Below, piece by piece: positions 22,201 to 31,000 of a stretch of 45,509 bases of DNA. The DNA is taken from contig PDIM01010355.1 of NCBI GenBank assembly GCA_002811675.1, forward strand, positions 1-45,509. Direction: 5' to 3'. Below the pieces are notes generated by a model, which was not told where the DNA came from, did not search any database, and saw nothing but the letters and a program-made list of their open reading frames with translations. A program made the translations under genes and the position numbers. Position 1 is the stretch's first letter. Every line of letters begins with the position of its first letter. This DNA comes from Ichthyosporea sp. XGB-2017a (taxonomy: Eukaryota > Opisthokonta > Ichthyosporea).

Positions 22201-22346
22201 ATATCAAGTTCAACTAGATCTTCGGAAGAAAAGTCAGTGATCAAATAATCCATATCCTCGTATCCGTTGTCAAGGAAGACGTTTACATATTGTGGAAGTT
22301 TGATGCTTTCAAGCCAATCTGATACAGTGGAAAATCTGTTCATCAT
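19269..22346 (-). CDS. SAM-RA-PH adaptor with proline-rich tail (MRL/Grb7-like)
   Basis: Intronless, 1025 aa. An N-terminal SAM domain (about 5-66: VSDWLESIKLPQYVNVFLDN) is followed by an acidic linker. A Ras-association domain (about 255-350: VIVKVFDESGNAKTV, WCLVERISDLGVERPFEDHE) leads into a PH domain (about 362-555). The PH domain opens KSWRKRKFMIVNKSVYYS and closes KAPTGNIVALKP and RIAKYGEQIG, close to lamellipodin/RIAM, and has a roughly 90-residue Ser/Asp-rich insertion in the middle. The C-terminal third is a Ser/Pro-rich tail with many SH3-type ligands (RPPRLPPKSLKPS, RPPPPLAKR, VPPRPDKPSSRS, APPPKRIFLP). RA-PH tandems of this kind link Ras/Rap GTPases to actin regulators or tyrosine-kinase signalling. 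I see no SH2 domain (as in Grb7) and no clear FPPPP EVH1 ligand. The added SAM domain is not part of animal MRL or Grb7 proteins as I know them. Confidence 0.8.
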   Translation of the reverse strand: MMNRFSTVSDWLESIKLPQYVNVFLDNGYEDMDYLITDFSSEDLVELDITLPGHKKKIMSSLTRLNKASNSSSSAEVTANEDVSVATNSNKSEPVEKDGIIGKGPEVEQLTKETSVEEEQGSSNDEVVQKEQASEPGEDVSSSAPVDADSERLSALLQTSNLKDLTMILDKLSMLTSSVKDSACPSQENLSNPEANKDEKSQIDQSRVSNILDEEKKREDSLVENYGEVTETKKKLTLKRVKAAIRKVSDLQIPGQVIVKVFDESGNAKTVLIDPSMKARAVVHMLISKNHICDEGKVFDYTPWCLVERISDLGVERPFEDHEIVVDVVSKWTQNSPNILILKNLPERFTLFYPAKSWTKKVPKFCINAWFKDGKAKSWRKRKFMIVNKSVYYSTEPDSVKDVANLSKGSDVASDPVLDSGSKSDDLNNETGGQGPKGHSHKPSNSSECSAFDLTENDVMCSEYSLEFYCSLEEVNMFTSVLVAKVSKEQGEISKFTQAKKRMKAPTGNIVALKPLLFPSYDRIKFLCFESKDQLDTWLCCARIAKYGEQIGINLKHFDKSECMPIEPSDMDGECQVEGAVRKNRDSVDSAKTNSTTSISLAQIGDCIDEISAENAKDKETKSDECNDSSRTPNDPEKGKSRLNIKMKMLKILSSGKANLTDKLTRHGSNSNLLEESSAISDVDVSDGQQISKTEGKGIQKEDRKKKSLSTEDIEVMHPYKEVSQSAPEVGVASTYPLTTVQKPKRPPRLPPKSLKPSLQESTSTVRDTETSYDHLFEGAEEIKPKGNPITAAIASVKLAPKRPPPPLAKRNTNLQENSDVFPVKRPIVPPRPDKPSSRSHSIQSSRESLESSLPLPLGVDPRHKRTESNDSTGSGVNRDVPTKPLPSKPLFVSGVLGFTPPDSPCSKYHQPAKSLPPVPPPVGAKPPLQSKNGNGRTLSDSSVTGSEEGLTCYRDEDDQYSEEVSSYLYRPAPPPKRIFLPVEPATISTSNSISEDEEPVPLQSPIPVRRNLSNRPLGHNIGYF

Positions 22347-23163
22347 TTTTTTTTTTTATCATTCACCTCCTTCCAATTGATGGCAAAGTTACTGAGAAAT
22401 ATTAAAGTATAAGTTAGCTACAAAAACAAAGAAAACAAACAAAGCAGGTTCACGGAAAATAAATAGGTGTAAGCAGAACCTGATTTAACTGAGGAGTTGA
22501 TTAAGTCTTCCATAATTTTTTTTTCAAAGTTGTGTAAATGGTCTTCCCCACAGAGAGCATTATAACACACAGGAGCTATGGTCTATGGAACACATGTGCA
22601 TAGATAGAACCCTCTTTGCTTTGTGTCTAAAGCCGCGGGCTGCATAACTATTACAAAGTTGGACGTATATGGACATTCAAGGACAACACATTCCCTCTCA
22701 CACGCTATAAATAGCGGCCATTACAGCTATTTAGTGCATCTTTCTATTGTAATATATACATCATCATTCTCTTTGAATCACGGCGACTGGTCATGATTGG
22801 TCACCCAAACCTCGGTCATGCCCATATTAGGGAAAACAGAGGTATAAAAAACCACATAATTATTTAATTCTGTCTATTTCCAACTTGAATCAAACTCTTC
22901 CTAGCTTACATCTAGCTTGGTGTTTTATCTTCCTAAAAGCTAGCTACATATAGCGCCAGGTAATTATACGGGGGCGTAATGAGGTGTAAATGTACAACCA
23001 ACGTCAACTGCAAGCGAAACATTCTTTTCCATTAAAGCTGATCAAGCAACCTTTTGAAAGTGGGTTTCTATAGTGATTGGCTACTATTGCCCACATGATT
23101 TATTAAATAATCCAGCCAGGGATTTCATATTTAGAGTTTCGGCTTTAAACGGATACAATATTG
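22347..23163. other. Divergent intergenic region with two plus-strand TATA-like boxes
   Basis: The left end holds the promoter of the minus-strand SAM-RA-PH gene. On the plus strand TATAAATAG at 22706-22714, followed by CGGCC, resembles the Hsp104 box, and TATAAAAA occurs at 22843-22850. Only a doubtful ORF follows, so an unrecognised short or non-coding transcript is possible. No structured RNA was identified. Confidence 0.4.
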
Positions 23164-23664
23164 ATGTTTGACCCGCTATCACTGACAGGAGCAACAGCAT
23201 TAATCGCTTCGGTCGTGCTCCCAGTGGTTACGAGAGTAATATTCGGGGGCAATTCCGTAGAGTTTGGGCCAGAGGAAGAGGCATGCAGTAGGGGTAAACA
23301 AATAGTACATGATCAAAAGGACGATGGGAACTTTGGCAAAAAGCATGCGACCCTAAGTTACAGTTATCTTTCAAAAGAACATCTAAATCAGTTGCAGCAG
23401 AGCTGGATACGAAAAGGGAGATCAACGCGAACATCATCATACACAGAAGAATGGAAAAGGGATGACAAAACTCAAAATTGTCAACCGCCATACACATACA
23501 AAGGCAGGCATCGTCGATATCCCAGTCAAATATCTGAGGCAGTAAGCACTCACACGCAAAATTCCGTGTCCTCGACCGCCTCGTCGCTGCATGTTGTTGC
23601 CATTATGTCCACACCATCCAGGGCTCCCTTCACTCTTGTATATCGCACACAACACTGTTTGTAA
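23164..23664 (+). CDS. Doubtful ORF, 166 aa
   Basis: I do not recognise it. The ATG at 23164 opens a frame with a hydrophobic N-terminal segment (GATALIASVVLPVVTRVIFG) followed by a polar Ser/Thr/Gln/Arg-rich remainder. In its favour are AATAAA at about 23691, 27 nt after the stop, and TATA-like boxes 320-460 bp upstream. Against it are the loose composition, lack of a domain and an open frame on the opposite strand. It could be part of a spliced gene or a chance frame. Confidence 0.3.
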   Translation: MFDPLSLTGATALIASVVLPVVTRVIFGGNSVEFGPEEEACSRGKQIVHDQKDDGNFGKKHATLSYSYLSKEHLNQLQQSWIRKGRSTRTSSYTEEWKRDDKTQNCQPPYTYKGRHRRYPSQISEAVSTHTQNSVSSTASSLHVVAIMSTPSRAPFTLVYRTQHCL

Positions 23665-23793
23665 AATACATTTCACTCCTACCACGAAAGCAATAAAATA
23701 GCGGTCGCCGGACGACGGCAGGGGTGGTTTCCTTGTACCTCATTGAGCAACCACCAATGAATAAACATCTCCTCAAATATACAAAATAAAGCA

Positions 23794-24616
23794 TCAAAAC
23801 ATCTCCCCGCGAGCTGTTTCCATCTGTTCAATCAGGGCCTCCAAATCTTGAAGATTCATGTCCACGCACACCTGTTGACGGGCATCACCCAACAGGCAGT
23901 TCCCATCCATCCCAGTTTGTCCAGTTAGAGAGGTCAGTTCCAGCTCCAGGTGGGGCTCGTACACTTCCGCAACCATATCATTTGCCAGCGTAAGCTAATG
24001 TGAAAAAGGAGCGCGATATTAGCGCCGTGGATCCAATCGCTTTCAATAATCTAGCTATCGATACTTACCGATACCTTCCAATCGAAGTCAACTAGTCGCG
24101 GACTCTTACGTGTTGCTGATATATGATTCCTGATGCCTTCCAAGATGTCCAAATACCGCACATGTATCCACTCTCCAAGCACATCTATCAATCCTGAGTC
24201 CACAGCATTCCCACATAGTTCTGTATTCACATTTCCTAGCACAGAGCGAATCAATTTTTCCAGAGTTTCCTGTCTCTTTTCAGCACCCCGGGAGTATACG
24301 TGCCTCCGGCCTTGCTCCCAAACACTAACGCAGATACGCCACAAAAGGGAATCCACCCCCTTCAGCGAGCTCTTCTGTTCCTTCGACAGCAGGGCTCTCA
24401 CACGGGCCCTTTCCACGCCATGGCACGTCCCATATCCACACACCCCATCTGCAAAAAAGTGAAGGTACTGCAAAAAGCAACATACGCACATGTATTCATT
24501 CATTTACTCTGCTTAGCATTCGGCCCCACACGGATCTTTTACTTATTTCCAAATTCACTTACCTCCACTAGCATCTCCTCTTCCCACCCCTTCAGTGTCT
24601 TCACAGCCTCCCCCAT
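23794..24616 (-). CDS. COMM-domain protein (COMMD family)
   Basis: There are three exons on the minus strand: 24616-24563, 24467-24069 and 23994-23794, with introns of 95 and 74 nt, both gtaagt...AG and both in phase 0. The product is about 217 aa, within the COMMD range (roughly 180-225). The N-terminal helical part (YLHFFADGVCGYG onward) precedes the COMM domain, which opens with the hallmark VDFDWKVSLTLANDMVAEVY and ends in NLQDLEALIEQMETAR. COMMD proteins form the ten-member Commander ring that binds the CCC/Retriever complexes for endosomal recycling. The paralogue cannot be fixed by eye. The ATG at 24616 is the first in exon 1, but a pyrimidine-rich tract lies just upstream on the minus strand, so a further 5' exon is possible. 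It is divergent from glutathione reductase. Confidence 0.8.
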
Positions 24617-25105
24617 GCTTTTCTCAATCTCTAGATGCCTCAATACCTTCACAGTAAAATAACAACGAAACAGAAAAAAAACAAAAGTAAACAGAGAAGA
24701 AGAAGGAAAAAAATAAAAACAAACAAAAAACAAAAAACAAAAAACCAAAACCAAACATTAAAAATTAGCGTGATATTCCCCTTGGGGAATTGCATGACTT
24801 AACCACACATCAGCTAATCCCCCCATCATCATCTACTGATAATCTCTATGGCTGATAATCGCTCTATTAGCAGGTTTCAAGGCGCTGTTGCTTTTATCCC
24901 CCTCCGCTCTCTGCTAAAATGAACTAGAGTCTCAAAGGTATGTACTTGGCTTTGGTTATCTGTCTGTTCAGTAGTTGGTGCTTCTCTGATTACTATAAAA
25001 GCCTGAAGCTTCCCTTCACTTTGTTTGTCTCGGTGGTTTTGTTTGATTTATATGAATCTAACAGTCAAGAATTAAAATCCTGCATTTTTGGTTACAGACG
25101 AACGA
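24617..25105. other. Divergent promoter region between COMMD and glutathione reductase
   Basis: The stretch 24660-24760 is a purine-rich aaac/aaaa tract, pyrimidine-rich on the COMMD strand. The plus-strand TATA box of glutathione reductase lies at 24994. No other gene is visible. Confidence 0.5.
24994..25001 (+). promoter_or_regulatory. TATA box of glutathione reductase
   Basis: TATAAAAG followed by CC lies 112 bp upstream of the first in-frame ATG (25106), closely matching the spacing in Hsp104 and the FNDC3-like gene. Confidence 0.6.
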
Positions 25106-26506
25106 ATGGTTTTTAGTAGTCGGATTGTAATGTCCTCAGCTAGTAAAGTATACGATTTTCTGGTCCTCGGTGGGGGATCTGGGGGAATCGCAAGTGCCCG
25201 TCGTGCCGCACAGTACGGGGCAAAGACGGCTCTGATCGAGCATGGCCCCATCGGAGGTACTTGTGTGAATGTGGGATGTGTGCCCAAAAAGGTGATGTGG
25301 GCCACAGCCGTCCATGCAGAGATGCTACAGGACCACAAGGACTATGGCTTCGATGTGACGGTCAATAGCTTTGACTGGGGCCGTATCAAGAAGAGTCGGG
25401 ACAATTATATTCATAGATTGCACGGAATCTACGATACCAACTTGGGTAAGTCAACGGTGGATAAGATCCAGGGCCATGCAGAATTCATTTCTTCTACAGA
25501 GGTTAAAGTGAACGATACAGTGTACTCGGCAAAACACATTCTGATCGCTACTGGGGGTCGCCCCAGCATGCCCGATACACCCGGGGCCAAGGAGTACGGA
25601 ATAACTTCCGACGGGTTCTTTGAGCTGGAGAAGCTCCCGCGTAAGGCGGTGGTGGTTGGCGCGGGATACATTGCTGTGGAACTGGCCGGGATACTTCGCA
25701 CCCTTGGTTCGGAGGTTCATTTGGTGATTCGTCACCCCACCTTGTTGCGTACCTTTGATTCATGCATCACTCAAGGGGTGATGGAGGAGTTGGAGCATGC
25801 TGGTGTGGTCATTGAGAAGAGCTCTCACGTTAAAGAGGTGGTAAAGACCGCCTCAGGACTGTTTGATGTCACCCTCGACAGTCAGGGATCTACTAAAGTC
25901 ATACGCGATAACAACGTGGCGCTTTTCGCCATTGGCAGATCCCCCAATACAGAGATTGGGCTTGACAAAGCCGGAGTCGCGCTGTCGCCAAAGGGAGGCA
26001 AGTACATCCAAGTGGACGAGTACCAGAACACCACCCAGAAGAACATCTACGCGGTAGGTGATGTGTGCGGAGTGTTTCAGCTCACCCCAGTGGCCATCGC
26101 CGCGGGAAGGAGGCTGGCAGACCGACTCTTTGGCGGGAAACCGGATTCAAAACTCGTGTACGAAAACATCGCCTCTGTTATCTTCTCGCATCCGCCTTGT
26201 GGGAGTGTTGGGGACTCTGAACAAGCAGCCATTGAAAAGTATGGTGCAGATAAAGTGCGAGTATACAACTCGACCTTCACGCCAATGTACCACGCAGTGA
26301 CCGAGCGCAAGAGCAAGACCATCATGAAGCTGGTGTGTGTGCTACCCGAAGAAAAGGTAGTGGGCATCCATATGATGGGTATTGGCTGTGATGAGATTAT
26401 ACAGGGCTTTGGTGTTGCTGTCAAGATGGGTTGTACCAAGAAGGACCTGGATGATACCGTAGCCATCCATCCTACTTCAGCTGAGGAGCTGGTCACCATG
26501 CGATAA
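25106..26506 (+). CDS. GSR: Glutathione reductase (NADPH)
   Basis: This flavoenzyme reduces glutathione disulfide with NADPH. The 466-aa frame is intronless. It has the FAD-binding loop [16 protein letters not shown], the redox disulfide in [14 protein letters not shown], the NADPH-binding loop [14 protein letters not shown], a second FAD motif IYAVGDVCG, and the C-terminal catalytic His-Glu in [12 protein letters not shown]. These fit glutathione reductase rather than dihydrolipoamide or thioredoxin reductase; there is no extra C-terminal Cys/Sec motif. Two starts are possible: ATG 25106 adds the short basic/Ser stretch MVFSSRIV before MSSASK, and ATG 25130 gives a 458-aa cytosolic form. Alternative starts could give mitochondrial and cytosolic enzyme, as in other eukaryotes; the presequence-like piece is very short, so this is only inference. 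AATAAA at 26573-26578 follows the stop by 67 nt. Confidence 0.95.
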   Translation: MVFSSRIVMSSASKVYDFLVLGGGSGGIASARRAAQYGAKTALIEHGPIGGTCVNVGCVPKKVMWATAVHAEMLQDHKDYGFDVTVNSFDWGRIKKSRDNYIHRLHGIYDTNLGKSTVDKIQGHAEFISSTEVKVNDTVYSAKHILIATGGRPSMPDTPGAKEYGITSDGFFELEKLPRKAVVVGAGYIAVELAGILRTLGSEVHLVIRHPTLLRTFDSCITQGVMEELEHAGVVIEKSSHVKEVVKTASGLFDVTLDSQGSTKVIRDNNVALFAIGRSPNTEIGLDKAGVALSPKGGKYIQVDEYQNTTQKNIYAVGDVCGVFQLTPVAIAAGRRLADRLFGGKPDSKLVYENIASVIFSHPPCGSVGDSEQAAIEKYGADKVRVYNSTFTPMYHAVTERKSKTIMKLVCVLPEEKVVGIHMMGIGCDEIIQGFGVAVKMGCTKKDLDDTVAIHPTSAEELVTMR

Positions 26507-26572
26507 GTTTGCAGCCATTAATTACAGGTGGACACAGAGAGAGACAGAGAAGAGAGAGAGAGAGGGAGGCCC

Positions 26573-26578
26573 AATAAA
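26573..26578 (+). terminator. Poly(A) signal of glutathione reductase
   Basis: AATAAA follows a (ga)n microsatellite at about 26537-26565, shortly after the stop codon. Confidence 0.5.
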
Positions 26579-26639
26579 ACATGACAATGAAATATGGAAA
26601 AGTTCCTTTGAAATTATTTGTTATTGTTATTTTTAGAAA

Positions 26640-26934
<295 letters not shown>

Positions 26935-26950
26935 ATTCGTTTACTATTCG

Positions 26951-27932
26951 NNNNNNNNNNNNNNNNNNNNNNNNNNNNNNNNNNNNNNNNNNNNNNNNNN
27001 NNNNNNNNNNNNNNNNNNNNNNNNNNNNNNNNNNNNNNNNNNNNNNNNNNNNNNNNNNNNNNNNNNNNNNNNNNNNNNNNNNNNNNNNNNNNNNNNNNNN
27101 NNNNNNNNNNNNNNNNNNNNNNNNNNNNNNNNNNNNNNNNNNNNNNNNNNNNNNNNNNNNNNNNNNNNNNNNNNNNNNNNNNNNNNNNNNNNNNNNNNNN
27201 NNNNNNNNNNNNNNNNNNNNNNNNNNNNNNNNNNNNNNNNNNNNNNNNNNNNNNNNNNNNNNNNNNNNNNNNNNNNNNNNNNNNNNNNNNNNNNNNNNNN
27301 NNNNNNNNNNNNNNNNNNNNNNNNNNNNNNNNNNNNNNNNNNNNNNNNNNNNNNNNNNNNNNNNNNNNNNNNNNNNNNNNNNNNNNNNNNNNNNNNNNNN
27401 NNNNNNNNNNNNNNNNNNNNNNNNNNNNNNNNNNNNNNNNNNNNNNNNNNNNNNNNNNNNNNNNNNNNNNNNNNNNNNNNNNNNNNNNNNNNNNNNNNNN
27501 NNNNNNNNNNNNNNNNNNNNNNNNNNNNNNNNNNNNNNNNNNNNNNNNNNNNNNNNNNNNNNNNNNNNNNNNNNNNNNNNNNNNNNNNNNNNNNNNNNNN
27601 NNNNNNNNNNNNNNNNNNNNNNNNNNNNNNNNNNNNNNNNNNNNNNNNNNNNNNNNNNNNNNNNNNNNNNNNNNNNNNNNNNNNNNNNNNNNNNNNNNNN
27701 NNNNNNNNNNNNNNNNNNNNNNNNNNNNNNNNNNNNNNNNNNNNNNNNNNNNNNNNNNNNNNNNNNNNNNNNNNNNNNNNNNNNNNNNNNNNNNNNNNNN
27801 NNNNNNNNNNNNNNNNNNNNNNNNNNNNNNNNNNNNNNNNNNNNNNNNNNNNNNNNNNNNNNNNNNNNNNNNNNNNNNNNNNNNNNNNNNNNNNNNNNNN
27901 NNNNNNNNNNNNNNNNNNNNNNNNNNNNNNNN
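26951..27932. other. Assembly gap (982 N)
   Basis: Unknown bases. The same 16 bases, attcgtttactattcg, occur immediately before the gap (26935-26950) and shortly after it (27964-27979), suggesting overlapping contig ends. Confidence 0.98.
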
Positions 27933-28099
27933 TTTCTTTTCGTTTTTTTTTTTCAGAATGGGGATTCGTTTACTATTCGGGCTTAGACCATAAAGGAAAA
28001 AGGAAAGAGTGAAATTCGGAAACAAAGAACAAAGGACGCTTGTGGGGGGCTTGAAGAAGACACGGGTAACATAGAGAGACACCAAAAGGCGAGGGAGGC

Positions 28100-31000
28100 A
28101 TGGGGAGAGGAGGAGGAGGGGGAGGGAAGGGATTGCGCACCGGGCACGGGGGGCGAGTACTGGACTACTGGTTCCAACTGGAATGTGAAGTGGGGGCAGG
28201 GAAGGAGGAGGAGCTGGCAGGGATCCTGGAGCAACTACGGGGAGTGAATAGTACAGAAGGGAGCTCTGCACAAAGGGAGGGCGATGAGGGTGAGGAGACC
28301 CTGAGCATGAGTGGGACTTCGGGGGGGACATGGGGGACGGGTGGGGGGGGATTAGATAGTTGTGGGAGTTCGCAGAGTGGGCGTAGTACTCCTCTGGGGA
28401 CAGTCTATAGTGCCCCATGTAAGGGGCACCACAAGGGAGGGAGAAAGAGAGGGAAGGGAAGAGCAGAGGCCGGGCAACAACAGGCAGCAGCAATGCAGGA
28501 GTTGGTAGAGCACTGTGGGAGGAAGGTGGACGAGTTCGTCTCTTTCGAGGTGGTCTCTCGATATCCGCCACATCCCTCCACTTCCCCTGCCTCCCCGAGT
28601 ACAGAGGAAGGAGGGAATGGGGCGGGAATATCGTTACAGCAGCAGCAAGGGGAGGATCACGCCTGGGTGTCGGTGGATTCGCTTCCTGAGAACATTCTCC
28701 CAAAATATTGCTTGCCCGGGGGCTTTCTTCTCACAGAGGAGCCTCTTGATGAACAGTTCTTCCATTTTGCTTTGGGAAATGGTACTGGCCCGACACTGTA
28801 TTTCGGGTGCCTTGTCTACAGTCGCACATTATCTCAAACACACCCAGCGCTGTCACGAATGTACGGCCCTGCCTGCATCGGATTTATGTCTCATTATCCG
28901 TATCTCCACCTCATGAAGTATCTGCTTGTCAGACTGTACAATCTATTCCGCCCCGATTCCCATCGACATCCTCTCCCGGCACCCCTTAATAGTGAGAATG
29001 ATAAGATACAGGCAGAAGCTTCTCCAAGTTGTGGAAGGCGACAAGCTCTTGATAAACCCAACGCTCTTTATTCGCTTCAAAATTATATTGTGAATATTGT
29101 GGGGGAGATTCCTTTGCCTCCCCCCGGAAATGTGGAGCTCCAATGCACGTTTGAAATGGGCTCTTATTTCATCTCACGACCGTCTCCAACAGATTTTCCT
29201 CTTGCCGATTTTTCATTCTCACCATTGTTCAAATGTCTCACGCCAAGAAAACTGCTCGAAGTGTTTGTGGCTGTAATGCTTGAGAGAAGAGTCATTGTGC
29301 TATCAAAACATCTCAGTCTACTCGCACCAGCATGCCATGCGCTTATATCGTTGATTTATCCTTTCAAATGGCATCACGTCTTTCTTCCGGTGGTTATTCG
29401 ACCAGACTTGGCCGCACTGGCCAAATCTAAAAGTCCGTTTATTATCGGAGTCCCTCCAATGTGCATGGATGTTGTCGCTAGATTTGCTACATTTTTTGAT
29501 GATATTCTTATTGTTGACCTTGATAATAACAAGGTAAAGACCCAAAAAGCACTTCCTTTAATATCACAGAACAGAAAACATACTCTTCTAAATGTTCTCA
29601 AATCCACAGAAACCGTGGGAGAGAGTATGCAGTATTCGAAATTCTTTCGTGTGATAGCGCACGATGCAGTTCCAGAGATTCGATTCGAAGAAGATGTAAA
29701 TAAGGGAAAAGTGCGAAAGCGCTCATTTGCTGGACTTGACTACGAATCTTGCCCTTATCCAGCGTCAAAAATGGGTATTTTTGGGCTGTCTGATACTAGT
29801 TCGCAAAAAGCAGAGGCAGAAGCTACAGTGAACAATGCGACGTTCTGTGCAGAAGAAGGAAAGGGGAGGGATGGCAGACGAGCAGATGATTTGCGACGGG
29901 AAGAGCGTGAAAGGCCATCGTCTCCGTTTTCATCCTTTGCAAAATTCTTTTTCAAGGGCGAGAAAAACTCTGAAAAGATCAATGAAAATTCTGTAGATCA
30001 AGAGGTATTTGGGGAGGAGTCCATAGAGTCTATTCCTAGAGGCCAATCATCATCGCTTACCAAACAACTTATGGGCGCCGAGGGAGAAAATGCAAAACTC
30101 ACAAACTTGCGATGTGCATTTTTACATTTCATTTCTTCCCATTTTACAAAAAGTTACTTGAGTTTTATTAAGCCACCTGGAATCACAGCTGGGTACTCAA
30201 CCAGATACAACCCTTCAACAACTTACTTTGATATCGATAGCTACCTTGCATCGTTGCCTCCAGAATGTGGCCACTTCATGGCAGAGTTTTTGTGCACAGA
30301 GGATTTTAATCGATTTGCCCATCGTCGCTGGCTAAATGAAGACCAGGGAATGAGTGTTCTTCTTTTTGAAGAGCTAATGGATACTGAATTAACACCAGAG
30401 CAATATCATGTCCGGGCTTTGCCCATAATTCGACACACATGCTTTGATTTGAGTAGGCAGCATAAATGCCCGCCGCCACAGAAAACGGCGACCGTAGAAA
30501 TTGAAAAAGATCAAGGCGATGTGCAGTCTAGTTTCGAATCGAATGGAACGGATTCAGGTATTGGAGGTGGTAGTGTGACAAGTGGAGGCAGCACTGCACC
30601 AGAGGGGGCGCCAACAAAGGTAGGTTCGTTTCCATCTTTGAGCGGGACAGGTTTCTCCAAAGCTCGCCCTGTGATATTCAATGATCGAGAACATAGAAAG
30701 AATTGTTCCTTGCTACAGCTTCGGCGGAATGCACGAAAAAAGCATAAAGTGGACTACGACTTTGGCTCGCAAAGTACCCCCCAGCGAAGTACTGGTGACT
30801 TGACTGCAGCAGTTGATGGTACGGATAGCCCACGCATCCAAAGGGCCAAAACGGCATTTTCAGACCTTTACAGAGACATTGTTGCTGGGCTGCAGAATGA
30901 TCCTAAAAAGCTGTTTTTGAGTAAAATGACCGATTTAGATCAGGACCGTTTAATCTCGAAGCTGTGTAGCCATAGCTACTTGCCTATCACCGAATCAACA

